In this document: one piece after another, positions 22,836 to 35,079 of the stretch
How the letters are laid out: every line of letters begins with the position of its first letter
Position numbering within the stretch: the stretch's first letter is position 1
Source of the DNA: Opisthocomus hoazin
Lineage: Eukaryota > Chordata > Aves > Opisthocomiformes > Opisthocomidae
Reading direction: 5' to 3'
DNA: 64,000 nucleotides
Assembly (NCBI RefSeq): GCF_030867145.1
Contig: NC_134426.1
Location: 3,596,001-3,660,000 of the forward strand
Translations under genes and position numbers: made by a program
Notes under the pieces: model-generated
What the model saw: only the letters and a program-made list of their open reading frames with translations
The model's database searches: none
Told to the model about the DNA's origin: nothing

Positions 22836-23745
22836 TGAGACTCCATTATTTCATGGTCATGGCAGTCAAGGCTGACACAGGTTTTAACCTCCATGATTAG
22901 CTCTCCCTTCTTTGTGAGTTGTAGATGCATACCAACATCACCATTGTTGATCAATCTCACAGCTGAGCTGTAAAGACCAGTGTCCCAAGCTGGGTCTTGA
23001 CCAAAACCCTCCAGAGACCTCCAGGACAATTTGCATGCTGTTGCGGTCCCCTTCCAGGGAATGCCAAGGTGATTAAAGTCAGCAAAGGGACATTAATTCA
23101 TTCTTTATCTCCCACCACAATGTCACCTTTACCAGTTTCTCCTCTGAACCTGATCCATAAGGGCTTACCCAAATAGTTCATCCCATAGAGAAGCTCCACA
23201 CATCTAAGCAGCTCCTTCACACTGAGGACACCTCCCTCCTGATCTTTCTGGCCTGTCTCTCCTTCTCATCTGTATCCACCCATCACAGCACCCCAATCAT
23301 GTCAGCTGTCTCAGCATGCCTCAGTCGTTCTTCACTCCAGGTGGGATGAAGAGATAGATTGGGGCCTCCAGCTCCTCCTCTCTGTGCCCCAGGCTGAGGC
23401 CACTGGTGCATGTCTGGGCTGCAGCACCTCAGCTGTGGCCTATCGGGGCTGAGAGCAGACTTACAGAAAGAAACCTATTACCAAGCGCCCAAGGCCTTGT
23501 GTGTGCAAAGGCTTTGCTTCAGAGCAGAGACATGCTGGAGAGGATGACAGGTGGCAATGTAAAGGAGAAATGAGGTGCCCACAAAGAGAGCAAACCCTGC
23601 TTTGGGCAAGGCCAGGAGAGGGGTATGCTGTCTGCTATGTCTCTGCAGCCCTGGGGGCCTGTGGTGGAGGTGAAGCTGATGTCAGGAAGGAAGAGATGAT
23701 GTTGAAAATGTCCTTGGGTGTGGACATCCTGTGATCCAGGCACAC
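22836..23745. other. No gene or known repeat seen
   Basis: About 0.9 kb between block D1 and a CR1 tail. I find no receptor, RNA gene or clear transposon in it. Confidence 0.4.
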
Positions 23746-25230
23746 CATGAAAATCATAGAATCATAGGTTGTAATAGACCTCTAAGATCATCAGGTCCAA
23801 CCATCAACCCAACACCACCATGCCTACTAAACCATGTCCCAAAGTGCAATATTCACATATTTTTTGAACAAGTCCAGGGATGGTGACTCAATCACCTCTC
23901 TGTGCAGCCTATTCCAACGCCTGACCACTCTTTCAGGAAAGAAACTTTTCCTAATATCTAACCTAAACCTCCCCTGATGCAACTTGAGACCATTGCCTCT
24001 CATCCTGTAACTAGGTACCTGGGAGAAGAGACCAACACCCACCTCACTACAACCGCCTTTCAGGTAGTTGTAGAGAGCAAGAAGGTCTCCCCTCAGCCTC
24101 CTCTTCTCCAGACTAAACAGCCCCAGCTCCCTCAGTCGCTCCTCGTAAGACTTCTTCTCTAGACCCCTCACCAGCCTTGTTGCTCTTCTCTGGACACGCT
24201 CCAGCACCTCAATGTCCTTCTTGTGGTGAGGGGCCCAAAACTGAACACAACACTCGAGGTGCAGCCTCACCAGTGCCGAGCAGAGGGCCACGATCACCTC
24301 CCTACTCCTGCTGGCCACACTATTCCTGATATGAGCCAGGATGCCATTGGCCTTCTTGGCCACCTGGGCACACTGCTGGCTCGTGGTCAGCCAACTGCCG
24401 ACCAACACCCCAAGGTCCTTTTCCACTGGGCAGCTCTCCAGCCACTCCTCCCCAAGCCTGTAGCGTTGCATGGGGTTGTTGTGACCCAAGTGCAGGACAC
24501 GGCACTTGGTCTTGTTGAACCTCATACAGTTGGCCTCCACCCATGATCCAGCCTGTCCACATCCCTCTGCAGAGCTTTCCTACCCTTGAGCAGATCGACA
24601 CTCCCACCCAGCTTGGTGTCATCTGCAAACTTACTGAGGGAGAACTCTGTCTTCTCATCCAGATCATTGATAATGATGTTAAACAAGACTGGACCCAAAA
24701 CTGAGCCCTGGGGGACACCACTTGTGACTGACCACCACCTGGATTTGCCACCATTCACCAACACTCTCTGCCCTCAGCCATTCATCCAGTTCTTTATCCA
24801 GCAGAGAGTACACCCATCCAAACCATGGGCAGCTAGTTTCTCCAGGAGGATGCTGTGGGGAACAGTGTCAAAGACCTTACGAAAGTCCAGGCAAATAATA
24901 TCCACAGCCTTTCCCTTGTCCACTAGGCGGGTCACCTGGTCATAGAAGGAGATCAAGTTGGTGAAGCAGAACCTGACTTTCAGGTATCCATGCTGGCTGG
25001 GACTGATCCCATGGTTGTCCCTCACATGTCCTGTGAGCGCACTCATAATGAATCACTCCATAATTTTGCCCAGCACTGAGGTCAGGCTGACAAGCCTGTA
25101 GCTCCCAGGATCATTCCTTCCAGCCCTTCTTGTAGATGAGTGTTACAATGGCGATCCTCCAGTCCCCTGGGACTTCCCCTGTCAGCTAGGACATCACTAC
25201 CAGCCTGATCCATCACTGTACCATCAAAGG
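23746..25230 (-). mobile_element. CR1 LINE, 5'-truncated, minus strand
   Basis: The 3' end is at about 23750 (AATCATAGAATCATAGGTT in reverse). Reading leftward on the minus strand are the reverse transcriptase (FRKVFDTVPHS at about 24880, [11 protein letters not shown] at about 24700, FADD at about 24640) and the C-terminal domain (23827-24540). A frameshift near 24540 and a stop near 24770 break ORF2. It differs in many residues from the copies at 1-1051 and 53296-56290, so it belongs to another subfamily or is older. Confidence 0.92.
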
Positions 25231-25534
25231 GATGGTTAAATGATGGGTGAGAGAAGATCCAGCAGAGTTTGAGAGGGAATGCCCTCAAGTGGAGACCCTG
25301 CTGTGATGTGCTTGGTGTTCATGCACTGCCATGAATCCACTGGGTAGAGAAGGGACAGACCTTGCATCACTGCAGTGGTGGGACTCAGTGACTGCCCAAA
25401 GGCACGAAATCTGTGTGAGATGCCCTGGGTGGTGCCTGTCACACAATGACTCTGAAAGAGGATGGGGTTCCTGCATGGGACTTGTACTGTCCATGTCAGA
25501 TGCATGCAGTTGTCCTGGAGATCCCTGGCACATT

Positions 25535-28500
25535 CCACAGTCATAGGTGTCTGTAAATGTGAAATAAATGAAGATTCAGCTGCCCTGAATGAGGTTAGGC
25601 AATGAAGGGATGCGCAGGAGACAAACCCCATCATACTGTTAAGGCCACGTGGACAAAACAGCTGACGGAGAACAGAAAGGGAGAGACTTTGTTCTCCCAG
25701 TGCCACAGGACTCCATTTGGTCAGGATGATTACATCCATCAGCAGCCCTGGACATAAGGAACATTTAAAGGTTGATTTGTCTTCAAGGTGGGCACTTTCT
25801 GTCATTGAAGTCGGCCAAAAGCTTTTCCCACCAGCCTCCAGGAAGGTGCCCTCAGACGCTGCCCTGTCTCTTTAAACTGCTCCATCAGAGCTTGTAATTA
25901 CCAGCAAGCATCTTGGTCATCTCTGGAACTAAACCTGTCACCAAGTGTCTGCGTCCGAACATCTTCCTCCTGCTCTCCACCTCCATTAATTACCAAGGGA
26001 GCCGAGAAAAGGATCTGCCATGCAGGAGGCTGATTTGTGCCAATCTCAATTGAGGCAAGAGGAGTCCCACCTCCTGTGGGTTTTGTGGTGAGCATGAGAG
26101 AGACCTGAGTCCTCAGGACTTCAAACTCAGGATGAGATGCCTCGAATGACTAGGCTCAATCCCTTCCCTCAGCAGGGGCAAATGAGATTCCTTCCTGTCA
26201 CTTTCTGGTTGTCCTGTCTTGTGATGGGGCAAGGAAAGGTGATTTTTGTTTCTAACTCTTTCTCTGAGAGGAGAAATGACGCTGTTGAAACTGAGTGTCT
26301 CTGCCCAGCTGAGGGAGGCAACAGGAGTGATTGTTTCAGCCTGTTTAACAGCAAGTTGTCCTGGAGAGCAAAAGACACTTCGAGGGAGCCCAGAGTGGGT
26401 AAGGATATTGCTGCCTTGTGCTGGTCCTGTGCTGCTGATCTGGGCTGGGCTCCTGGGATGGAGGGAACTCCTGGCAAGTGGGCAGCACTTGCAGAGAAAC
26501 AGCTGTGCCCAGGAGCAGCTCCTCTGCAAAGCACAGCAGGGCTGAGGGCACTGCCTGCAGGCAGCGAGGGCAGAGGAGCGAGGTGGACATAGGTTAAAGG
26601 CAGTGTGGGGTGGGAAGATGCTGAGAGCTCACTGAGGGAGAAATTTTCACAACCCATGAAATGGTAAGTCCCTGGAAGCAGGGCAGTGAATCTGCAGCTG
26701 CTGGAGGGATCTCCAAAAGCTGGCACATCCTACAGCCTACAGGATCTTTGTGGAGGATTGTCACAGCTTCTCAAGCCTAGAGGAGGAAGACACGTTCTAG
26801 AGAAGTTTTTCCCTGCCCTGCCATCAGAGGAGTAGGGCAAGTTGACTGCCTTCTCTGGGGGTTACTGGTAGGATATTAAGCCAGGTGTGCAGCCAGGGGT
26901 GCCCAGGACTGTCCTCCAGAGCAGGTCCCTTTACCGCAGGAGCCTGTATGCTGGGGTCAGTGCTCAGCCTGCTTGGGGAGTTCCCGATGGTGCTGTGGGG
27001 AGAATCTGTGGGTGGAAGAAGAGAAGCCCGGAAGGGCAGGGTTTTTCTCCTACCAGGAGACTGCTGCACGGGTCAGGGATGCTCACAGCTCCAGTTCATC
27101 CCCAGAATATTTCCAAAGGACTGATTCAAGAAGAAGGTCATGCACAGGATAACCATAAAGACAACAAAAACTTCCTCAATTTGTGTTATCGGTTTCCCTT
27201 TTGGAAGAGGGAGGGCGGTGTAAAAGGGATAAATGGAAAAGGAGCTTTCAGCCTTGAAGCAGTCACTGAGATTCCTGAGCCAGTGATCAGTAACTCTGAT
27301 AGGAGCCTCCTAAAGCACACTCAGCCATTCCTCTGCCTGTCGACAGCACCAGCATCACCTTTCCTGGACCTACCAGGCTTAGCCTGACCTTTCATTTTCC
27401 ACCTGCAAACAGGAACATGCACCCAGGCAGTGCCCTGCAAACAGGCAGGTTTCTGTAGGGCCAGGGTGAGTGCACAGGGGTTGGGATGGGGTCTGTGAGT
27501 GCTATAATGAAAAAGACATGGGAGAGTGAAACATCTTTCAGGAGGAAAATTTCCAGGCAGCAGATATATCATCAGGGAAGGAGCAGAACAGAAAACCAGA
27601 TGTGATGGGAGGGAGAAATCATAAAACTCTGCATCATCCCCTCCAGTGCAGAGCCCTTCGTCTGAGTAAGCCCCCTTGCCTTCTCTCCCACCCAGCACAG
27701 CCTCTTCCCTCAGGGCTGAGGTCTCCAAACCATGAACCACCTCCTCTGCAGCAGAGCTCCAGCAGAGCCAGGGGGCAGCTCTCCAGCCACATCTCCATTT
27801 CTCTGCTGCAGATTACAGGGGCTCAGAGCTCAACTGCCCGGCAGTGTTGGTGTCTGGGAGGCGGCGTGCCCAGCTGGGTATGGGTAACGCTGTGCTGAGG
27901 GCCCAGCTGCCTCTGCCCTGGCTTCTCTCAGACACCCTATTGCTGGATATTTGCTTGTTTCTCCTCTTGACTGTGTTATTCCTATTGTTGTTTCATTGTT
28001 GTCGTCAGCTTCGTTAGGGAGCTGGAGTTTCAGCTGCAGAGTCACAGACTGATCTTGTGGGTCCTTTCCTGCAGGTGTGTCCGTGGGAACAAGTGCCCCA
28101 ACTTTCATCTCCCCTGTGGGGCTGTGGTCAGTGAAGTCTGTGGGGCTGGAGGATCAGCTGCTTTTCCCTTCATCAGATGCTATTGTTAGGACACTTGGCT
28201 GTCTCCTTGAGGTGTACTTCCAAGGTCTGAGCTGCCCTCTACAAAGTGAACTTCTCTCCTCACAACCTTTTATTACCTAAAAGCCCCACGGAGAACCACA
28301 GAGATGCTACAATGGAGGAAATGCTGTTGGGTTGGTGAAAGGAGCCGTGAGTGTCCTTGGCTAGAAGTGAGGTGCTGAGACCTTTAGAAAGAGTGAGACA
28401 TTTAGCAGTCTGCACTGAATCCCTCTGTTTTCAGTAACGTCTGGTTATTTTTCAGGGTAATGCAGCAGTGTGATCACCTTCCATCTCACAAAGAACAAGC

Positions 28501-29060
28501 CCAGGGCAGGTCAGAAGAAGTCAGAGGGACAGACCAGCTGCCCTCACTCTGCATTAAGCCAGAAGCAATTTCATATGCCTCACCAGTGTCCCTCTCTTCT
28601 CCCTGAGTGCAGCAGAAATGCTGAAGGTGTCTGAACTCCAAGTAAACTCCCCAGGTAAGCTGGGGGAGCTTTATGAACCCCAAACTTCTCCAACTTTTCT
28701 CTGTTATTGCCGTTCCTTAGCACTGAGAGTGCAGAGGCTGACAAGGTGATTTTCTGTGAGGAGCGGTTTCATCTGACCAAGTCGGACACCAGGATAGACC
28801 CCTGACATCACTACTCCCATGAGCTCCTTGCTGCATAGCAGGGCAGACTCCTCAAAAGGCAGAGGACAGAGGTCCTGCTCCTTACAGTACCTTCAGCCAG
28901 CACCAACCAGACCTCGAACAAGGAAGCTGAAGAAAGTTCTCATTGAAAATGAATGGAAAATGCTCAGAAGTTCAGCAGTGTTAAAGTTCTAGGAGTATGG
29001 CTTTGCATTTCCAATGAGAATTCTCCCCTAACACTTTATTGATTCTTCCTCTAACGACAG
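25535..29060 (+). repeat. OR unit U2: duplicated 5' flank of receptor gene
   Basis: Aligns with 4440-7552 and 37470-40260. No coding gene is supported. The flank is about 0.4 kb longer than in U1, and ends at the receptor splice acceptor (AG at 29059-29060). Promoter and first exon are presumably inside but cannot be located by eye. Confidence 0.75.
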
Positions 29061-29083
29061 GATCCCATGCCCAAAGGAAACAC

Positions 29084-30019
29084 CTGTCCAACAGCAGCTC
29101 CATCACCCAGTTCCTCCTCCTGGCATTCGCAGACACACGGGAGCTGCAGCTCTTGCACTTCTGGCTCCTCCTGGGCATCTACCTGGCTGCCCTCCTTGGA
29201 AACGCCCTCATCATCATCTCTGTAGCCTGTGACAACCACCTCCAAACTCCCATGTACTTTTTCCTCCTCAACCTCTCCCTCCTTGACCTGGCATACATCT
29301 CTACGACTGTCCCCAAAGCCATGGCCAATTTGCTCTGGGACACCAGGACCATCTCCTATGCAGGGTGTGCTGCCCAGCTCTTTTTGGTTTCCTTCTTAGT
29401 AGTAGCAGAGCATTGTCTTCTGACCATCATGGCCTATGACCGATACATTGCCACCTGCAAACCCCTGCACTACAGGACCCTCCTGGGCAGCAGAGCTTGT
29501 GTCCACATGGCAGTAGCTGCCTGGAGCAGTGGCTTTCTCAATTCTCTGCTGCACACTGCCAATACATTTTCAATTCCTCTCTGCCACGGCAATGCTGTGG
29601 ATCAGTTCTTCTGTGAAATCCCCCAGATCCTCAAGCTCTCCTGCTCACACTCCTACCTCAGGGAAGTTGGGCTTCTTGGGTTTAGTGTTTCTTTATCTTT
29701 TGGGTGTTTTGTTTTCATTGTGCTGTCCTATGTGCAGATCTTCAGGGCCGTGCTGAGGATCCCCTCTGCACAGGGACGGCACAAAGCCTTTTCCACGTGC
29801 CTCCCTCACCTGGCTGTGGTCTCCCTGTTTTTCAGCACTGCAGTGTTTGCCTACCTGAAGCCTCCCTCCATCTCTTCCCCATTGCTTGATCTGGTGATTA
29901 CAGTGCTGTACTCAGTGGTTCCTCCAGCAATGAACCCCTTCATTTACAGCATGAGGAACCAGGAGCTCAAAGACGCCCTGAAGAAGCAAATTCAATCTGT
30001 AGTATTTCAGCAGCAGTAA
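29084..30019 (+). CDS. Olfactory receptor, OR14-like; CTG in place of start ATG
   Basis: The product would be a seven-helix odorant receptor of 311 codons, exactly the length of its paralogue at 7578-8513. LSNSSS opens the reading frame where paralogues have MSNSSS or MSNGSS; the codon at 29084-29086 is CTG. All family landmarks are intact: N3 glycosylation site, GN at 39-40, TPMYFF at 55-60, D68, C95, MAYDRY at 116-121, KAFSTC, and NPFIY near 284. No in-frame ATG lies between the splice acceptor (29060) and this codon; the only ATG in that interval (29067) is out of frame. The receptor may therefore start in an upstream exon (the frame is open across the acceptor), start at CTG, be a very young pseudogene, or reflect a sequencing difference. 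AATAAA at 30199 is a candidate polyadenylation signal. Confidence 0.85.
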   Translation: MSNSSSITQFLLLAFADTRELQLLHFWLLLGIYLAALLGNALIIISVACDNHLQTPMYFFLLNLSLLDLAYISTTVPKAMANLLWDTRTISYAGCAAQLFLVSFLVVAEHCLLTIMAYDRYIATCKPLHYRTLLGSRACVHMAVAAWSSGFLNSLLHTANTFSIPLCHGNAVDQFFCEIPQILKLSCSHSYLREVGLLGFSVSLSFGCFVFIVLSYVQIFRAVLRIPSAQGRHKAFSTCLPHLAVVSLFFSTAVFAYLKPPSISSPLLDLVITVLYSVVPPAMNPFIYSMRNQELKDALKKQIQSVVFQQQ

Positions 30020-30885
30020 GGTGCCACATCTCTTCACAAGTGGTTTCCAACATATCTAGGGAACCTCCTGTGCTTTGGACATTTTACCTGTGACAATTCT
30101 GCTTCTCAAGAACCATGAACCCAGCTTGTCTGACAGAGTTACCTTTGCATATGTGTCTGGCACCGTGGAAAAGGTGCCCTCCCATGCCATGTTTCTGTAA
30201 TAAACCAGGATTTTCTAAATGCCAGTGTCTCCAGGCTTTGCTGTCTTCCCAAAGCTAAGGTCAGGAAAAAGCTGAAAATATTCTCCCCATGAGGCTGTGC
30301 TGCTGTGCTGGGGTTCTCCATGCACTGAGGGGAGGAGTATATGGGGTGATATGTTAGGGAATAGTACTAGAGTGAGCTTTCACTGGTGTCCTCCCTGTTC
30401 AGCCCTATCCAGCACCAGCCACTCACCAAAGGTTTATGTGTGAGCTTTTCTGCACGGCCTCTTTGCTCCTCCCGCTGGGTTCAGTGCCTGCACAGTGCCT
30501 CGACCTCTCTTCTTGTACAGACCCTGGCAGACCTCAGAGCAGGGATGTCTGCGAAACCCCACGTGGGATGCGGATAGGGCTGGGTAGGTTCCACAACCTG
30601 TGGGAGGCTGTTTCAAGTAGGAGGAACAGAAGGGGAACAGGGTACAAAGGGATGTACTGCAGATCATGAGAGGCAAGCTGCTCCTCACACCGAATACACC
30701 CTTCCCCATGCTGCACCTGAACACTGCAGCCATTGGACCATGTGTGGGACAGCAGGGCTGGGCTGGGACAGGCCAGGGAACTGACAGGGGCCACTAAGCA
30801 CCACTTGCCACGGGGTGACCACCTGGAATTTGTGGCTGCAAGGAGTCAAGAGCAAAGGGAAGAGATTCAGATTTCACATCTCCAG
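30020..30885. other. 3' flank of receptor; no gene seen
   Basis: The first ~300 bases are shared with 8520-8830. A patch at about 30500-30560 resembles, in reverse, text near 18340-18400 in copy A. Nothing else is recognisable. Confidence 0.4.
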
Positions 30886-30889
30886 GAAT

Positions 30890-31280
30890 AGTACTGACGA
30901 GCTGGAGTGGGTTTAGCAAAGGTTCCCCAGGACAGCCATGGACTGGAGAGCATTGCCTGTTAGGAGAGGCTGAGGGAGCTGGGCTTGTCAAGCCCAGAGA
31001 AGGGATGGCTGAGGCTGACATCATCCCAGCCTGCCAGTACTTACAAGGAGATCATGGAGAATACAGACCCATCTCTTCAACAAGATTCATGGTGAGAAGA
31101 CAAAATTCAGTGGGAGGAAGGTGAAAGAGGAGAGGTTCAGCCAGGACAGAAGGACAAGATTTTTCCCCAGGAGCTCATCCAAGTGCAGGAACAGGTCACC
31201 CAGAGAAGCTGGGCAGTCTCTGTCCCTAGGAGTTTCAAACTTGGACTGAAGCAAGCATTGAACTACTTGGTCTGACCAAT
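30890..31280 (+). mobile_element. Old CR1 3' fragment
   Basis: Plus-strand text follows the CR1 C-terminal order (GGAGAGGCTGAGGGAGCTGG near 30962, then CAGGACAGAAGGACAAGATT near 31142) with many indels. No 8-bp terminal repeat remains. Confidence 0.65.
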
Positions 31281-31794
31281 TTTCAGACAGGTTGCATTGA
31301 AGATTTCCTTATGTCCCATCCAGCTGCAGTTGTCTTCAATTCCTGCGACTATGCGCCCTGTTTCTAACAGGAGCAGAGCAGAGGTCTGTGGGGCTTGAGT
31401 CCTTCTGTGCTGTAAGGGACCATTTACACCAACTTCTAAACAGGGGTAGAGAGGCTGACACCAGAGTGTGACTTGCTCTGGGCAAAGACTGAGAAGTGCC
31501 AGGCAAAGAAGTTTTGGGACACACAGGGCTCTTTGCAAGACACCAAATGATCTATTTTTAATACCTTTAGGTTTTTCAGATGTCATTTAATGACAATGAA
31601 AATTTCTGCAAGATTAACTGAAAACAAAGATCTAAAGCAAGAAATGTGTCAACACTTCTCAGCTTTTTTTCAGTCTTTAGGTGTCTTTTGTGACTTACTT
31701 CTGTTACCAATACTGTGTCTCTTATTTCATCTCCCTCATCATTCAGGAGTTGCTACCACTCCAGATCCAATGGCCACGTCTAAGCATATCTTCT
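31281..31794. other. No gene seen
   Basis: AT-rich to mixed spacer between two CR1 fragments. The long plus-strand open frame that begins here at 31590 belongs to the CR1 that starts at about 31795 plus chance open sequence; it is not a host gene. Confidence 0.4.
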
Positions 31795-32522
31795 CAGCAG
31801 ACTTACATCAGTACAGAGTAGGAGCTGACCTGCTGCAAGGCAGCTCTGTGGAGAGGGACATGGGTGTCTTGATGGACAAAAAGTTGACCATGAGGCAGCA
31901 GTGTGCCCTGGCTGCCAAGAAGGCCAATGGGATCCTGGGGTGCATTAAGAAGAGTGTGACCAGCAGGTCAAGGGACGTTCTCCTCCCCTGCTCCTCTGCC
32001 CTGGTGAGGTCCCATCTGGAGTACTCTGTTCAGTTCTGGGCTCCCCAATTCAAGAAAGATGAAGAGCTACTGGAGAGAGTCCAGCGGAGGGCTAAGAGGA
32101 TGGTGAGGGGACCGGAACATCTCTCCTACGAGGAGAGGCTGAGGGAGCTGGGCTTGTTCAGCCTGAAGAAGACAAGGCTGAGAGGGGACCTTAGAAATGC
32201 CACTAAATATCTGCAGGGCGGGTCTCAGGAGGATGGGGCCAGACTCTTTTCAGTGGTGCCCAGCGACAGGACTAGGGGCAACGGGCACAAACTGAAGCAC
32301 AGGAAGTTGCAGCTGAACTTGAGGAAGAACTTCTTCCCTCTGAGGGTGACGGAGCCCTGGCACAGGCTGCCCAGGGAGGTTGTGGAGCCTCCTTCTCTGG
32401 AGATATTCCATACCCTCCTGGACGTGGTCCTGTGCAGCCATCTCTGGGTGTCCTTGCTTGGGCAGGGGGGTTGGACTAGATGTCCCACAGAGGTCTCTTC
32501 CAACCCCTACTATTCTGTGATT
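31795..32522 (+). mobile_element. CR1 LINE, 5'-truncated
   Basis: The C-terminal part of ORF2 remains in frame: QYRVGADLLQGSS near 31810, [13 protein letters not shown] near 31920, [13 protein letters not shown] near 32128 and DRTRGNG near 32266. A CR1 3' untranslated region follows, with GGTTGGACTAGATGTCCCAC at about 32470 and a single ATTCTGTGATT-type tail at 32510. It is close in sequence to the element at 1-1051 (same subfamily). The 5' break near 31795 falls just after the reverse transcriptase. Confidence 0.92.
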
Positions 32523-32689
32523 GTGCTAAAGGCAGGAAGAAGACCTGAATTATTGTGGAATAGGTTGAGTTTCGAATTCGAGGCAGCAGAAGGAGGACGT
32601 GCATTCCAGTGCTGGGATGCGGAGAGCAATAGCAGATCCAAGCAAGTCTGTGGCTGTGACATCTTGCGTGCTAGAGAAGCATTAACAGG

Positions 32690-33160
32690 GTGTTGGAAAA
32701 AAGCAGTTGCTGGGAAACCGAGAGGCATTGGCATACCCCCAGGTAAACACAGCTTTTTGTTTGAAGCAACAGTGAATGAGGACAGAGGGACATCAGGAAA
32801 GCTTGGGAGATCCGAGGGTCAGAGTGAGGTGGGGAAATGGGGCAGTAGCTAAAGTCTGCAAGGAAACAAGCACAGGCATAGGACAGTGTAACACAGCCTG
32901 TGGTGGGGATGACCAAGGGCCTTGGTGTGGCTGGGACCACCCCCTGACAACACAAATGAGGTCTTCTTCAGTTTGGCTATGGCTACTCTCCCTTCCACTG
33001 AGGCCCATGAGAAGAGACCAGTGCCTTACAACCCCAGGGCATTGTTGGCTCCTCACTCACCCCTACAGAGCCTGGGAGGTTTCCTATTGCTCTCCTGCAC
33101 TGAACATTCCACACCCAACATCACACTGCTCCTAAGAAGAGCCACGAACAGGCTGTGAGG
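32690..33160 (+). repeat. Diverged fourth copy of a segment found in A, B and C
   Basis: The text (CACAGGCATAGGACAGTGTA near 32870, CTATGGCTACTC near 32977, GGTTTCCTATTGCTCTC near 33080) follows 46245-46585 of copy B in order, with much lower identity than A, B and C have to each other. It is either an old dispersed repeat or a relic of an earlier duplication round. Confidence 0.5.
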
Positions 33161-34640
33161 CAACAGACCCCCATTCCCAGGGCATGGGGGTCAGGGCTTG
33201 GCTGTCCTACTTTGCAAAAGACGTCAAGGCCTTCCACAGCCACACTCCACATCTGATTTTCCACCTGTAACCGGTGCCTCTGACTTCTTGCTTCACCCTG
33301 GGGGATGCATCAGGGATGGTCACCTCTTCTTGTAATTCCCTCCACGATCCCTTTGCAATGATGGTCCTCAGTGGGGCATGCCGACATCCTTAGAAACTTG
33401 AACGTCTGCTGATGAATTTTACTTCTCTAGAGACTTGTTCTCTGGGAAGAACTTCACTTAAAGTTCTCAATTTTTCTGTGGTTAACTAAAGAGCTTTCAG
33501 GAGCGAAAGTCAAAGTGAAAAAACAACAATAAGAAAAGATTTTTCCCCGTTTTTTTTTTGATTCTTTACACGTTACTTGGTGTCAGCAATCTCCATCTCA
33601 TAATAATCCTGAGCTTCTCCTAAAGCAGTCTGAATATGTATGAAAATAAAGGCCCTTTGTTTACGACAATCAAGTAGTCTTTGTCCCTTCCCCCAACCCC
33701 ACCATTTCCCTCATCAAACACCTGGGACTTCAAGAAGCCTTGTTCCAATCTCAGCTTCCTCCCCTTAAGGCTGTAGATACACGTCTCAGCCTGTTGGCAC
33801 AAACTCCCACCTGTTTTACTTGGAGAATGAGCTGCGTGTAGACACAGAAGGCTTTTTCTTAATGGTCAACAAATAAAAAGAAAAAGGCATGATTTAAAGA
33901 AAAAAAAATCATTCCTCTGCTTTATATTAAATCCGCTTTACCCCTACTGAAGTGCACTTTCCACAACAGATAACCTTAGACCAACAGAAAACACCTTCTG
34001 TGTCAAGCACAGACCCCAAGATCCCCCCGAACACTGTCCCCTGTCCCAGACTCTGTCGATATTTCTTCTTTGCACACAACAAGCTGCCCACTAAAGTCAC
34101 AAGCTCCCTCGATTCATAGGGCGAAGAAAGGAGAAGTGCTCTCTTTTGCACAGCCAAATCTGCACTAATCCCAACATTTTGAGGTTACAGGGACTTTACC
34201 AAGTGTACCCTGCAGCATCTACCACCACTCATTTCTTTATTTTCTGCAGGGTAAACTACATGTGTCTCCAAAGTAGGGGAAGGCAGAGAACAGAGTTATC
34301 TCATCTGGTGTTGGACACCTTGCACTCAATTGCCCAGGCTTCCCTTTCTAGTCAAGAGAAAAAATTCAGCTCTCTTAACGGAGATGCCTTGGGATTCCCT
34401 GCCTGGCCACCAGCTCCTCCTCCACGTATGCTCCTATAGGACCTGGGTCACATTTCCCAGTCCCACGTGGGGTCTTCAGCTACCTCAGGGTGTCCTGGAG
34501 GCAGTGCCCACCTCTGTGTGGGCAACTGAATCAACCCCCAAATGAAGACGTTAGGTGCACAATGGCATATCACTATGGGCCTCCAAGTGCCAGACCCCAA
34601 GTGAGGCCTGGAGCACAGGGGTGTCAAGAGGCCCAAGTCA
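33161..34640. other. Unassigned spacer
   Basis: About 1.5 kb with homopolymer runs (T near 33550, A near 33900) and no gene I can recognise. A CCTCCAAGTGCCAGAC segment near 34580 recurs as its near-complement at about 52480-52500 and may mark a short dispersed repeat. Confidence 0.35.
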
Positions 34641-34649
34641 CGCCCAAGT

Positions 34650-34950
34650 AAAACAAAATGACTCCTATTTTCAAGAAGGAATTAAAGGAGGACTCAGGGA
34701 ACGACAGGTTGGTCAGCCTCACCTCAGCCTCCACTGAGGTGAAGGAGCAGCTAATCCTGTCAACCATTTCCAGGTACAGGAAGGACAAGAGAGTCATCAG
34801 AAGCAGTCAGCCTGACTTCACGAAGGGGAAGTCATTTTTAGCTGACCTTATAACCTTCTCCAATGACATGACTGGCTTGGTAGATGAAGAGAGAGGAGGG
34901 GTGATTTGCCTGTATTTCAGAAAATCTTTCAGCACTGTCCCCCTGTGATA
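34650..34950 (+). mobile_element. Old CR1 reverse-transcriptase fragment
   Basis: One open stretch of about 96 codons corresponds to the N-terminal reverse-transcriptase region of CR1: TPIFKKELKEDSGN, then RLVSLTSAS, DFTKGKSFLADLITF and CLYFRKSFSTVPL. The CR1 LDF(S/R)KAFDTV catalytic-palm motif is degraded, with the first Asp replaced by Tyr (CLYFRKSFSTV). It is an isolated fragment, without tail. Confidence 0.8.
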
Positions 34951-35079
34951 TCGTCATATAGAAGCTGTTAAAATCTGGACTGGATGAGAAGAAAGAGAGG
35001 TGGACTGAAAACCTGCAGGCCTAGAGAGTGGCGATCAGTGGCATGAAGTCTAACCATCCACTGCAGGTTTTTCTCCTCC

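Noticed and set aside
31590-32852. 420-codon plus-strand open frame
   Set aside because: The middle is plain CR1 ORF2; both ends are chance open flanking sequence. Not a host gene or a domestication candidate on this evidence.
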